A program made the translations under genes and the position numbers. A stretch of DNA of 64,000 bases from NCBI GenBank assembly GCA_951217055.1, contig OX578276.1:15483430-15547429 (forward strand), given 5' to 3'. A model generated the notes under the pieces. That model had not been told where the DNA came from. It saw only the letters and a list, made by a program, of their open reading frames with translations, and did not search any database. This DNA is from Gerris lacustris (Eukaryota > Arthropoda > Insecta > Hemiptera > Gerridae). Of this stretch, positions 22,558 through 32,727 are shown piece by piece (position 1 is the first letter of the stretch; each line of letters starts with the position of its first letter).

Positions 22558-23241
22558 TGATACCGTGAGTTCGCCCTGCTCTCTCAATTGGCGCAAAGTC
22601 AACCAGATTATTCAAATCCCTGGTATGTGATTGGTTGTCCAAAGAGAGAGATCCGAACCAATCAGGTTCAATCTTTTTCTCTATATAAGGAGCGCAAAAT
22701 CGATGCTAATGCATGCTCCGAAAGCTAAACAGCCCCAGCAAGCTAGAAGCTCCGAGAGCTAGAGCGGCTCCGGCCCCTCTGGCAACAAACCGACAAGCAA
22801 ACCAGAAGCCAATACCTGCCAAGATACACCCAGTCTCAGTCATTTACCCTTCTCCATCTCTCTCTTCAGGCTCCCACTCCATCCTGGGACCTCGGCCTCT
22901 CGAGAATCTTCACTCTCAACTCTGCTTTGTTTGTTGTCATCACCTTTCCCATCTCTCTACTCTTCGGGTGCAGTCCTTTCCGCTGTGAATAGCTCTCTTG
23001 CACTGTCTGTAAGGAATTTATAGCGCTTGGAAGGGAAACCGACCTTGCGCTGTCCTTGGAGAATTTAGCGCTTGGGATCTGTTGGCAGTGGAAGGAGAGT
23101 TTGTCTGGCGGCTCACTGCGCTGGCCTAGCGGCATTAGCGAGGTAAGTCACAGGGAACTCCCCCTGCACACCGAAGAACCCCTAGACGGTCCTTTTCAGG
23201 ACCACCGCAGATACATCGCGACCTACTTTCACGCCGTATCA
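22558..23241 (+). mobile_element. Solo LTR candidate
   Basis: The segment starts TGATAC and ends GTATCA, so it has the TG..CA and short inverted ends of an LTR. It interrupts a foldback arm at a point where related copies are continuous. It is far more GC-rich than its surroundings. It has a TATA box (22683-22689), no long ORF, and a canonical splice-donor word GAGGTAAGT near 23138. A clear target duplication was not found. No internal coding region adjoins it, hence solo. Confidence 0.55.
22679..22690 (+). promoter_or_regulatory. TATA box of the candidate solo LTR
   Basis: CTCTATATAAGG lies 122 bases into the LTR-like segment, which suits an LTR U3 promoter. Confidence 0.5.
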
Positions 23242-23546
23242 AGAAGTTTGAAACTTATATGGCACCAACAATAGGCTAATTATGGCCTACCATCCAAATT
23301 CAATAAAATCGAACGAGTTGTTTTTAAGATATGATAGCAATAAGAGTGAAAGACAGACAGACACGGGACCAAAACTGTTCCCTGATAACTGAAACGGTTT
23401 TGGAATTTTTGAAATCGGGGACATAGATAAGTGTTCGTTCTTTAAAACAATGACATAGCTTCCGTTACTTTCTGTAAGCTGGGAAGTAATATCAAATGTT
23501 TACAGAATTAAAAACGGGAAAATTAAATAAATTTGACAATAATAGG

Positions 23547-23599
23547 TTATAGAATCATTAAAGTATACAAAATAGTACGTGAGGAAGCTATGTGCCACG
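23547..23599 (-). CDS. Odorant receptor, candidate last exon
   Basis: This is the only short frame downstream of exon 4 that starts after an AG acceptor in the needed phase (2 nt, 16 codons, TAA). It reads HIASSRTILYTL before the stop, loosely like the short hydrophobic tail ending insect odorant receptors. With exons 1-4 it totals 1302 nt, an intact 433-codon frame. The acceptor has a poor pyrimidine tract, so this is tentative. Confidence 0.3.
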
Positions 23600-24028
23600 C
23601 TAATTCGCAGATTATTTACTTAGGTGACATTGTTTTATATTGATTGCAAGTAATTAAAAACCCAATATACATTGCGATCTGATAGATTTAGTTTTGTTTT
23701 TTAAAGTTTTACAGTCTCTATGTAATTTTTATGTGTGGCAATATGTTACGTGATATCTCATAGGATTTAAATTGTATTATATATGAGGTTAGAAATTGAA
23801 ATCAGGGTGTTGAAAGGGAGAGAGATATTACAATTATAATAAATTATGGGGTACGCTAAACCCGCATATAGTCCATTCAAGGTTAAGTTGGCCCCTGGAA
23901 ATATTTTCTGTGTACGCTACTGCAACATTGCACCTAAGTCATACGAATTAAGCGTATGCTGATGCACGATCAAGAGGTAGTACAACGTAAGCCCAGTGTG
24001 TGCACACCCTGAATTATTTGGTTGATAC
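23600..24028. other. Odorant receptor intron or downstream sequence
   Basis: AT-rich, with no coding or repeat signal that I can name. Confidence 0.4.
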
Positions 24029-24191
24029 CTACTGTTGCGAAGGAGTCGTGGTTTGCTTTAATAGTGACGAAGGCTGAACTCAGTACAAGAGGTTCCAGAG
24101 TTCTGGCCAACATGATCCTCAGAGATCTCTTCATATCTTCAGGCCAATCGTACCAGTTAGTGAAGTATAGCTCCTCTCTCAAAGTTTCACT
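24029..24191 (-). CDS. Odorant receptor exon 4 (C-terminal TM7 region)
   Basis: After an AG acceptor the exon reads SETLREELYFTNWYDWPEDM, then KRSLRIMLARTLEPLVLSSA and HDSFATV. This is the conserved insect odorant receptor C-terminal signature (a WYDxP-type motif followed by the last membrane helix). It starts in phase 0 and ends in phase 1 before GTATCA. In the family this region forms the intracellular loop 3/TM7 segment that contacts the co-receptor Orco. The exon is intact. Confidence 0.85.
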
Positions 24192-24330
24192 CTAATGCAT
24201 ATTAACATACATGACAAAAATATATATTAAAATAAGATAAATTTTGTTGCTAGCATATGTTAATTCATTTTCCACTCTAAACATAATATCTTGGAAGAAG
24301 TAACTATTATCTTGGGCATCAAGATAATAG

Positions 24331-24364
24331 GTGCGTTTTACATATCAAGGTATGTAAAACGCAC
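24331..24364. repeat. Perfect 14-bp hairpin in receptor intron 3
   Basis: GTGCGTTTTACATA and its exact complement are separated by TCAAGG. It lies 33 bases past the exon 3 end. It could be a MITE relic or could influence splicing. Confidence 0.8.
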
Positions 24365-24396
24365 TATCAAGAGAGATATTTGTTTAATTTTTTTAC

Positions 24397-24498
24397 CATA
24401 TTAGATAGTTGTTGGCCGAGATAGCTAACTATTCCTCCGATGAAAATATTTATCATGAGTAAAATAGTGAAGACAATTCTTAAAGAATAATCACTAGT
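24397..24498 (-). CDS. Odorant receptor exon 3
   Basis: The exon follows a T-rich tract and AG. It encodes 34 residues with DYSLRIVFTILLMINIFIGG as a membrane helix and SYLGQQLSNM, matching the family's conserved region before TM7. Phase is 0 at both ends, with a GTAAAA donor. No disruption is seen. Confidence 0.85.
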
Positions 24499-24644
24499 CT
24501 AAAAAAAAAAAAAATAATAATAAATACGCATATACAATATACATGTATGTATTAAAAATTAAAAATAACGTATAATTTTAGTAAACGGTTAAATATAAAT
24601 AAAAAGTAAGTAAATAAATTTAATCTCAAAAAAGGAATGCTCAC

Positions 24645-24744
24645 AGATACTACAATGCATAAACCGAGAGCGAAGATTATTGCCCCAGAACCAAATAGTA
24701 TACTCAAAGGAACGCCACTGATCGCTTGTAAATTTTTGAACAAA
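24645..24744 (-). CDS. Odorant receptor exon 2
   Basis: A 100-nt exon lies between a TTTCAG acceptor and a GTGAGC donor. It encodes LFKNLQAISGVPLSILFGSG followed by AIIFALGLCIVVS, a membrane helix typical of insect odorant receptors. With the two leftover bases of exon 1 the frame joins cleanly and ends in phase 0. Confidence 0.85.
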
Positions 24745-25099
24745 CTGAAACATGCATAGCAATAAATTATTAATCATGTCTAATAAAAGGGGTGATTATT
24801 GACGCTAAAGGACGTGTATTATAAGTATGTTATATTTAACATGTATGATTTTTTTCTATTTTATAAAAAATTGTTTGTAAATAAACAAAGATACAAACTA
24901 CACTGTGAGTTAAAAAAATCTCGTCAAGAGCTTGCCAGCAAGCTAGTAAATGGGTTTCTTTGGTCATATAAATTCATATTATATCCTATATTATTATTTT
25001 TATTTATTTATTTTCTAAAGTATATACAAAAAGTTTGAAAAAGTAATGTGTGCATACATTTAGCTTTAGCTTCTTAGGTATACACTTATTTGGTTCTTT

Positions 25100-26660
25100 A
25101 AGGGGTGATGGCCGCCATTTTGGAAACGCGATATACGGATCACCATACGACGGACTATTGGAAATGCAAGAGGGAGGTAAAAAAAGAAGTAAATAAATCT
25201 AAAGAGGAATCATGGATCAAGATTTGCTCTGAAATAGACCACACTCTGGGGTACCACCGATCTGCTCGCGCTTGGCGTACACTTAAGCAAATGAGAACTG
25301 CTAGAAACTATAATCCAGCCATACAGCTTATATCAATGACTCAGTGGGAGAATCCTTTCAAGTCCCCTTTCAAGCAAGGAGTTGAAATGATGACACGAAC
25401 AGACATCAATTTTTAGGCCATCCTCAAACGAGCGTGCAGGTTGGTCCTATTTTAGAAGGAGAAGTGGAAAATGCGCTTCGACGGTCTAAAAACCGGAAAG
25501 CAAGTGGTCCTGGAGGAGTTGTAATGGAGCTTTGGAAGTATGGTGGCCCCAAGTTGACACGTCATCTTACTAAGCTTTTTAACCGAGTGGTGGAGGGAGA
25601 CGATATTCCAGAAGACTGGATGATCTATTTTGGATCATATATTTCAGCGATCTTCAAGAAAGGGGATTAAAAGCACCCTGGAAATTATAGAGGAATCAGT
25701 GTGATGGCGTCTGTCAGTAGATTGTTCAGCTGTATTATCAAGAACAGGTTAGAAAACGAAGTTCACAACAGAATTTCTGAGGATCAGGCTGGATTTACGG
25801 CCGGGCGATCATGTTTGGATCATATATTTAGTATAAAGCAATTCGCCGAAAAAATGTCAGCTAAAGGTCGTGAGGTCCACTTAGTCTTTGTGGATCTAGA
25901 GAAGGCGTACGATTCTGTACCAATCGGTCTGCTATGGAAATCTCTTTCTAACCTAGGCATCAATTCCTCGTTGATAGGGTTTGTTAAAAGAATTTATTCA
26001 TACTGCAAAGCATGTGTGAAAATAGGTAAGTGTCTAGAGATATAGTACTCGATCAAGGTGTTATTGAAGCAGAAATATTTAGTAGAAATATTTAAACATT
26101 TAGGCTCGATCATTGATGAGTCTGGAACATGTCAAGCGGATGTTGATGCCAGAGTGATACAGGCGATGCAGGCTATTGGGATGCTGAATGGAGTTTTATG
26201 GAGTCAGTCTGTTCGGAAGGCAACAAAGAAAATGATACTGGGTGTTATTGTCGAGTCCATTTTGACCTATGGAGCTGATGCATGGACACTGACTGGCCAT
26301 CAAAAAAGTAAGCTTAATGCGGTTGAAATGGATGGTCTAAAAAGAGCTATGCGCGTTTCCAGGCTGGAAAGAAAGTCTAATGATTTCATTCGTCGTGGCA
26401 TGGAACAACAAGAGAGCGTGGTCCAGCGTATAGAGAAGCGAGCGCTTTATAGGTATGGCCATGTCCGGAGGATGGGAGAAGGATGGTGGCCTCTTAGGGT
26501 CATGGAATGGTCTCCTCCAGGAAGGAGGAAGCGAGGACGTCCCAGAGCAACTTGGAGAGGTGGAGTCAGCCAGGCAATGCGGACTTTGGACCTACAAGAT
26601 GGCGACTGGGAGGACCGTCAAACCTGGTCTTCGGGAATACAGGGCAACCGCTGAAGAGTG
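25100..26660 (+). pseudogene. RTE-clade RT remnant lacking the catalytic core
   Basis: Frames 25105-25416 and 25434-25670 encode the pre-RT region and RT entry (ALRRSKNRKASGPGGV, LTRHLTKLFNRVVEG). Frame 25701-26045 gives the NYRGIS-type region, EDQAGFTAGRSCLDHIF and VHLVFVDLEKAYDSVP (first catalytic Asp). From 26058 the frame jumps to the C-terminal region (VFKHLGSIID-like, then GRRKRGRPRATWRGGV). About 100 or more residues containing the PQG and YADD motifs are missing at 26041-26075. The retained motifs resemble RTE elements. It lies antisense within a receptor intron. Confidence 0.85.
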
Positions 26661-26983
26661 GAAAAGCTCGTAAAAGTAAAGTAAGACTTTTTTTATATTA
26701 ATCCCGGAAATATCATTGGACCACATAGATAAGTATTTTTGTCTTATTTTTAGGACCTATCCTTATGGGGTAGCGGAGAGGGCCTTTTTGTTAAATAATT
26801 TTTGGGGTAAAATGGCTGCCATTATGAAAATAAGATATTATATTTGTGATCTACATTTCAATACCTTTGAAATGATGACCCACTTAAAAATTACACAAAT
26901 GTAAAATATTTTATACAAAATAATTTTATTTTCAACATATTTTTAAACAAATGTAAAATATTGCGAAGAAATTTTGAGGGTTT

Positions 26984-27152
26984 TATAGTAAACACATTAT
27001 ACTTTTTAACTCTGAAAGCTTGGGAAAATCGACCTATTATCGGCAATGACCTGTTTCCCGCCAAAATCTCAAGCTCTCATACACTCTCCTCCCATTTTTT
27101 TTCTTGATTTTCCTAGGCTGTCAGAGTTAAAAAGTATAATGCGTTTACTATA
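26984..27152. mobile_element. 169-bp palindromic MITE
   Basis: Outer arms TATAGTAAAC..CATTATACTTTTTAACTCTG and the complement (about 47 bp each) flank about 75 bp. The ends begin and finish with TATA, consistent with TA-type insertion. Non-coding, inside the receptor intron. Confidence 0.8.
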
Positions 27153-27528
27153 GTTCGCAATATTTTTTCCTGTTTTTTTGGGCAAAAATGATTAACTTGT
27201 ATTTTGTATACCAAATCCCATTTCTCTAGCTACATTAGGTCGTGAGATATACTCCAAGATGCGACGGACGAACCAAAAGCATAAGGGTTTTAGAATGACC
27301 TCGAAACCCTAAAAAATAGGGATCTATAATTAACTTGGTATTCCGGTGAAAAAATGCAATCTACTCTTAAAAACCTTTTATTTAATGCCCCCCTCAAAAT
27401 TAAAATTTCGAGTAACATGAATTTTTCGCCATTTTGAATACTGCAAATCTTCATCCGAATTATATCGAATGTTTATAATATAGATTTACCGCACACAATA
27501 AATAATATATTCGTCATGATGTTGTATA
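27153..27528. repeat. Mariner-like MITE-related segment
   Basis: 27285-27335 contains ATAAGGGTTTT and CGAAACCCTAAAA, the outer words of the TIR element at 49811-50212. 27340-27440 resembles 49935-50035 (CTTTTATTT..CCCC.CTCAAAATTAAAA; CGCCATTTTGAAT versus TGCCATTTTGAAT). It is a rearranged, decayed relative. Confidence 0.55.
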
Positions 27529-27819
27529 GGGGGGGGGGGGGGGGGGGGGGAGAGAAGAAACACAAGGTCTTCAGGTCTTCACACCACAAAGTATTTGTAA
27601 TAATTAATAACAGGATTTGGGTACTTAATAGCCATCTTCAGATTCTAAATTAGTTGTTCATTGTTCACATAAACATGACATCAAGTGACACACAATTGAA
27701 CTATTAACGATAAGATATCTATAGGAAAGTTAAAATGGGTTAGAAATTTTTAACGTTTTTAGGTTCGATTCTGTATTACATCTCTCAAACATTGGCGGGA
27801 CAATCCCCCCCCCCCCCCC
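27529..27819. repeat. Segment bounded by a G22 run and a C15 run
   Basis: 22 consecutive G at 27529-27550 and 15 consecutive C at 27805-27819 enclose about 250 bp of AT-rich non-coding DNA, with a degenerate CTGAAGA motif at 27615-27641 (minus). The runs are potential quadruplex or slippage sites. Confidence 0.8.
27615..27641 (-). other. CTGAAGA-hairpin motif, degenerate copy 3
   Basis: The minus strand reads CTGAAGATGGCTATTAAGTA and then CCCAAAT. Compared with copies 1 and 2, the closing stem and the GAAA are changed by two bases. As in copy 2, a TTTCTTCTCT-like tail follows some 50-60 bases downstream. Confidence 0.35.
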
Positions 27820-28297
27820 GGCTTTCGACGCCCGTGCCATTAAATAAAGATTGCCCCGTCCTAACCGGCCTTTAAAATATCTTTACACGATGTGCACATA
27901 TGATGACTAAAACTTATTCTTTAGTCGTCCATCATTTAGGCCACCATCTTGAAATTATTAAGTTAAATATTTCAGTAATTACGAATTCTTCTTTTATTCT
28001 TAATGACCTTTTAAACGATGTATTACATCGTCCTCCTATTGGACACTATCTTAAAATTGTTCTTTTTATTCACCACCATCTTAAAAATATTTAATGTGAA
28101 ATTTCCAAAAACTATAAATGGCCGATGATATAAGATGGAATGATTGGATGAAAGCGACACGTAATTTACTGGTTTAACTAAAACTATGATTGAAATTATT
28201 GATCACTGTGGGTGTCAGCCCTGTGAGAGGGCCACCCACCTTCGCGGTTACCAACCTAGATTCAGCACTTTCGTCACTGCAAACAGAAAATATTAAC

Positions 28298-29181
28298 CTG
28301 CTAACGGTTTGATGATGGAGGATGATTCGGTTATATCTTCTTCTCAAACATTCAAGGAACTTGGGATCTCTGTAGAGGTCGAAAGAAGATATCGTAGGTT
28401 TATAGTCTCGACCTTCCTCTGTATTCTCGAACTCCGACACCGTGTCTTGATGCAACGTTTTGAGAGAATTGATTAACTTCGAGTACTCGTCTATCAACGT
28501 CTCGCACATAAACCAAAATCCGGGGATATTTGTAATCGCCTGCACGCAGTAACTGTTGATCACCAGCAATTCGATAAGAAATGCACCTAGAAACCCCAAG
28601 GTATTGTGAGTGTCGAACGGAAACCACAGTTCCATGGGCAGAACAAAGGCTTGCGAGTTGATAAAGTATTGGTATACAGGTTGACTGCTGGCAAAGAGGA
28701 ACCACCAAAACCAAAACATGGGGCCCCAGAACTTGGAGAAAAATAATCTTATATTTTCTCTGGCAGACGAGTCCTTGACTTGAGTCATTCCAGTCTTTTG
28801 CAGTCTTAACATTGTTGCTGTAAATGCGTTTCTAGGTTTGCGATTAAACATTAAGAAGATGTGCATGACAATGGCAATGGTGATAAGCATGATTAGATGA
28901 ATCAAAGAAACTGCCTTAACAAAGTCTGGTGTATAAAATAATAAAGTATATGCGATCAAAAAATACGTTATTAATATTGTCACAAACAAATAAACATTGT
29001 AAGCTAAGAAGATAAATATATGGTCTGGATCAACTTTAATGTAGGAACCGGACACGTAGATATAATAACCTATTTTACTTTTCCAGAATCGTAACACGGA
29101 GTCTTCGGGGTGATTTTCCAGGTCCAAGTCTAAACATTCGATCACTCTTTTGCTCAAACGTTTTTTCAAATTTTCGAACAT
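28298..29181 (-). CDS. Insect odorant receptor, exon 1 (7tm_6)
   Basis: This is the ligand-binding subunit of an olfactory ion channel (Or/Orco complex) in sensory-neuron dendrite membranes. The exon encodes 294 residues from MFENLKKRL. The N-terminus is about 50 residues, hydrophilic and without a signal peptide. Helices lie near residues 53-81, 90-112 and 150-175 (FWGPMFWFWWFLF), and around 195-215. The loop has FLECLRRRYNRIILHHQ, a widely conserved motif before TM5. The exon ends in phase 2 at AG|GTTAAT, and exons 2-4 restore the frame. The ATG at 29181 gives the usual family N-terminal length. No lesions are seen, so it is probably functional. Order and orthology are unknown. Confidence 0.88.
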
Positions 29182-29650
29182 TTTACATCTACTACTTCAC
29201 TTGTTAACCGATCCCCGGAGATAACTACGTAGACATGTAACGTATCTAAACTTTCTAAAAATTTTAATTATTAATTAATTCTCCCCTAATCTCGAGAGAA
29301 TATAACGGTTAAATATACTTAATAAAATATTCCTACAAACTAATGACATGCAACTTAAATAATTTATTTTAATTATAGACAACCATAAAAAATTACAATC
29401 GATACCCCAGTATCTTTTTCAAGTATTTATAAGCTGACCAATTAAACATTTTATGGGATTTAAGTTTTATACTTACCAAATCTATCATGTCTAGTAAATA
29501 GAGGAATAAGTCTTTAGATAACTATAATTAAATAATAATTTCTGGCTTTCACCCTGGTACTCCATAAAAAGAATGTATATATTTGTCATCATTAAACTGT
29601 ATACCTTAAAGATTACATTATGGTATTATTAGGTAACTGAGTAAAGATTA
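29182..29650. other. Upstream region of the odorant receptor
   Basis: AT-rich. No TATA box or other site can be called with confidence. It ends at the gypsy remnant. Confidence 0.4.
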
Positions 29651-30735
29651 TTAGATCTTAAAGATTTTTCTTATTAGTTTCATCAGGGAGAAGGAGTATG
29701 ATCTCTTCTTTCGATTCATAGTCTCGAAGTATTTTACACTAAATGTCATTGTAGTTGCTCGCTCCTCCCCGTCCTGAATTTGACTTAACACCACCCCAAT
29801 TCCTACACAACTCGCATCTGTATCTAAAACAAGGGGGTATTTGGGATTAGGGAAAGCCAAAATAGGAGCAGAGCTCAAACTTTTCTTAAGTTGAGAAAAA
29901 GTAATATCACATTCTTGGAACCATAAAAATGTTTCTACTTTTTGCAGCAATTTATTTAATGGGGCTGCAATATCAGAAAAGTCCCTTATAAACCATCTGT
30001 AATATGATGCTGTCTCTAAGAATGATCTTACATCATCAACCGATTTAGGGGTAGGCCAGTTGTATATAGCCTTATTTTTCTCTGGGTCAGTAGCCACTCC
30101 CTTTTTTGATACTACATGTCCTAAGAATTTCGCTTCTTGCCGGAAAAGTGCACACTTTTTGGGTTTGAGTTTTAGTCCTGTCCTTCTTAAACACTCAAAA
30201 ACCTCCCTCAGTCGGACTAGGTGTTCATCGAAACACCAACTAAAGATTATGACATCATCTAAATAAACCATACAAATTTTCCTATTTAACCCCCTTAAAA
30301 CAAGGTTCATCAGCCTTTGAAAGGTAGCTGGGAAATGGATTAACCCAAAAGGCAGCACTTTAAATTCATATAGGGCACCTCCCATTGAAAACGCTGTCTT
30401 TTCTCTATCTTTAGGGTTTAACTCAACTTGCCAGTAACTTGAAGTTAAGTCTAAAGTTGTGAAATACTGACAATCAGCTAAGCAGTCAAGCATTTCATCT
30501 ATTGTAGGTAAAGGGTAAGCGTCTTTTTTTGTTATATTGTTTAGTTTCCTATAATCAATGCAAAAACGTTGGGTGCCATCTCTCTTGAGTAACCTCTTTT
30601 TCTAACATGTCCTCAAGAATCTTTTCAGCTTCAAGACACTTGTGCAGAGGTATTCTCCGAGGTGCTTGCCTCATTGGGTTAGTCTCACCAGAATCGATAG
30701 AATGGTGAATCTTGTTCGTACAACCTATGTCATTG
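29651..30735 (-). pseudogene. Ty3/gypsy RT to RNase H fragment
   Basis: The 280-aa frame at 29651-30493 contains TLDLTSSYWQVELNPKDREK, FKVLPFGLIHFPATFQRLMN and the catalytic MVYLDDVIIFS. It continues through FLGHVVSKKGV and the RNase H start VLDTDASCVGIGVVLSQ. Upstream (30493-30735), in another frame, MRQAPRRIPLHK belongs to the same pol. FGLIHFP replaces the usual FGL.NAP. RNase H is truncated at about 29650 and the frame shifts near 30510-30600, so it is not functional. Confidence 0.88.
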
Positions 30736-30739
30736 GCTG

Positions 30740-30743
<4 letters not shown>

Positions 30744-30781
<38 letters not shown>

Positions 30782-30874
30782 AACATTTATTTATATTTTT
30801 TTTATATAGTGAATTATTTTAGAATCAATTTATATTTAGTCTCTCCCTGGAATTTAAAAAGGGAGGATTCAGGA

Positions 30875-30949
<75 letters not shown>
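30744..30949. repeat. Two (AT)n tracts flanking a CTCCCT/AGGGAG segment
   Basis: AT repeats at 30744-30777 and 30877-30949. Between them, 30838-30870 holds TAGTCTCTCCCTGG and AGGGAGGATT, a short inverted motif also found near 3490. It may be an LTR edge of the adjacent gypsy remnant. Confidence 0.8.
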
Positions 30950-30951
<2 letters not shown>

Positions 30952-31073
30952 AGCAATGTAATACCGTGTTATTTGCACACTGCAATAGGCTACTATGTAG
31001 AGGTGCCGCGGTTGACCCCTGTCAGTTGCAGCTCGTTTGCCAGTATTTTTCGCCCATTAAACGGTCCAATTTT

Positions 31074-32564
31074 TTAATATTTGAAATTTTCTTCAGTGCT
31101 GGCAGAGTATTTAATTCCTACACAATTATTTCCTTTTTCAAATTTTGCCATCATAATTTCACTAAATTTTATTTTGTTCCCATTTTCAAGGATCTTTCGT
31201 TTAGATGGCAATACATATTCCTCTACCGGTGCCCAGTCTTTAATTTGGTTATGCTTTATCACACTAACAAAGTATGGTTGTTTCACTCTTGAATTTGTCA
31301 GGATTGTTGGCCATTCACTTGGTACCCATATTGTCTTCCTCTTGATAAAGTTTTCGATGGAGGCATGCATAGTATCTACTGGCATATATGTGTGGCCTTG
31401 TTGAAGAAAGTTTAAACTTATAGTTTTAATATTTTTTGAAGTAGTATGTAAGAAAAACGCAATTGTAGACAGAACCCTATGGTTTTTGTTCTGCCCCGGG
31501 CAGTTGTCGCAATAAAGACTTATTTCACTAATGTTTTTACGTTTGTCAACCTCTTCTTCAGTGGCAATTTCATTAGACCCTTTTTTACCATCACATTCTG
31601 ACCAAATGTAACAAAATCCATCATTTGTATTGCTTTCGTAGAAGCACTAGTTGTACACATTAAATTTCCTTGCATAATACAACAATGTGCCATCACCATG
31701 AGGCGTACTTAAGGCTTTTTGCAGGTCAAAGCTCACACATAAGAAGTTTTCTTTATTACTTCTTTTCTGATCATTAAGAAATTTATCGGCACTCATTTTA
31801 ACGTTTTGGCGATGATCGTCATAGCTCTTTTTTTCATCTTCGCTTTGTTCTGCTTCCGCTTTCCTCTTGAAATTTTCGCATAAAGCACACTTGTCCCTCT
31901 TTGGATGATGTATCCCGATGTTATAATCTTTGCGCCAAATATTTTTGAAAACACCACTATTAACATGAAGTTTGCCTGCTTTTCTACAAAAGCTAACATA
32001 AGTTGGGTAAATATTTTCTAAACTTTCCATTTCAACAGGAACATACTTACGTGAAGTAGATGCCCTGCAATAATGCGACGGCACAGCTGGAAGGCTTTGA
32101 ATAAATGTATTCACTGTGTCAAGCAAATCATCAGGTGTTTTGTTGTGGGCAGGCTGTTTCCCTCTACCATCAGATTTAGCTGAAAATATGTCACGCTTAT
32201 TTTTTAGTGTGTATTTAATCAGCTTCATTGTAATATTTAACGTTGCCGTTAAAAATTGCTTAGACACTTTTGTTTTTTTTCCATCTTTAGGCACAAGATA
32301 CTCCCTTGTCACAGTTCTAATTTTCATCGTCTCTTGGCTTGTCCTCCTTCCAACATCTTTTTCCGATATACAAGATAGCAGCCAATCCCTCTGCCTTTAA
32401 TTGTCTCCAAATCCCCAGTAGTGAGAAAACAAATTCCGCCTTTCTTCTCCTGTAAAAGTGGTACATTCATTTTGACAACGTTTTCCTATACACGGGTTGG
32501 GTTGCAAATGCTTTGCTTCGGCTACAGTACCTTGCAAATTGAACTATTTATCTTATAAGTTAGT
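31074..32564 (-). pseudogene. DDE-type transposase, left copy (nonsense)
   Basis: From MKIRTV at 32327 the frame runs 226 codons to a TAG at 31647, then continues in frame to 31074. Sequence shared with the copy at 33410 is nearly identical. Features are a C-x2-C (DKCALCENF), CVSFDLQKAL (candidate first Asp), SLYCDNCPGQNKNH (second Asp) and PVDTMHASIEN (candidate Glu). It belongs to a widespread arthropod family that I associate with DUF7869 proteins; the superfamily assignment is uncertain. The C-terminus is complete here, but the first ~500 bp are deleted: the 30-bp element start at 32564 joins directly to sequence at 32530. A TAA at 32397 upstream of MKIRTV is shared with the other copy. 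Confidence 0.7.
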
Positions 32565-32656
32565 GATTTAAGTTATATCCTTTCAGCATTTGATTTTAAA
32601 AATCCTCTGTTATTATGGGAAGGTTTACAACTAACTTATAAGATAAATAGTTCAAT
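32538..32656. repeat. Head-to-head 27-bp ends of the two DDE elements
   Basis: ACTAACTTATAAGATAAATA and the next seven bases occur at 32630-32656 on plus and, inverted, at 32538-32564, with 65 bp between. Each leads into one of the two transposase copies, so they are probably the 5' termini of two elements in opposite orientation. Confidence 0.75.
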
Positions 32657-32727
32657 TTGTTTAAATATAGTAGCTAAATAGACAATTAATTAATTAGTTT
32701 TATTAATTATCTATTTTATTTCATAAA

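Larger units (their letters stand above)
21836..23460. mobile_element. Foldback family Y, copy 2, split by a solo LTR
   Basis: The left arm (21836-22220) and right arm (22410-22557 plus 23242-23460) are inverted. They share TTTCATAAAAATCAGATGAG and its complement, AGTTTCAACC and its complement, and an outer TTCTGAAGAACGAAC-like end. The right arm is interrupted by a 684-bp LTR-like insertion. The central 190 bp is AT-rich. The outer part matches 16720-16961 in reverse, so two family members bracket the LTR-element mosaic at 17080-21743. Confidence 0.75.
24745..28297 (-). other. Odorant receptor intron 1 (3.55 kb, TE-filled)
   Basis: It starts GTTAAT at 28297 and ends CAG at 24745. It holds an RTE-type RT remnant on the opposite strand, a palindromic MITE, mariner-like repeat pieces and a segment bounded by long G and C runs. 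27820-28297 carries no feature I can name. Confidence 0.7.

Noticed and set aside
22713..23274. Proline/serine-rich ORFs
   Set aside because: They lie within the GC-rich LTR-like segment on both strands and have no domain or homology.
31793..31999. 68-aa frames at 31793-31999 and 33738-33944
   Set aside because: Shadow frame of the transposase copies; conserved only because the coding frame is.
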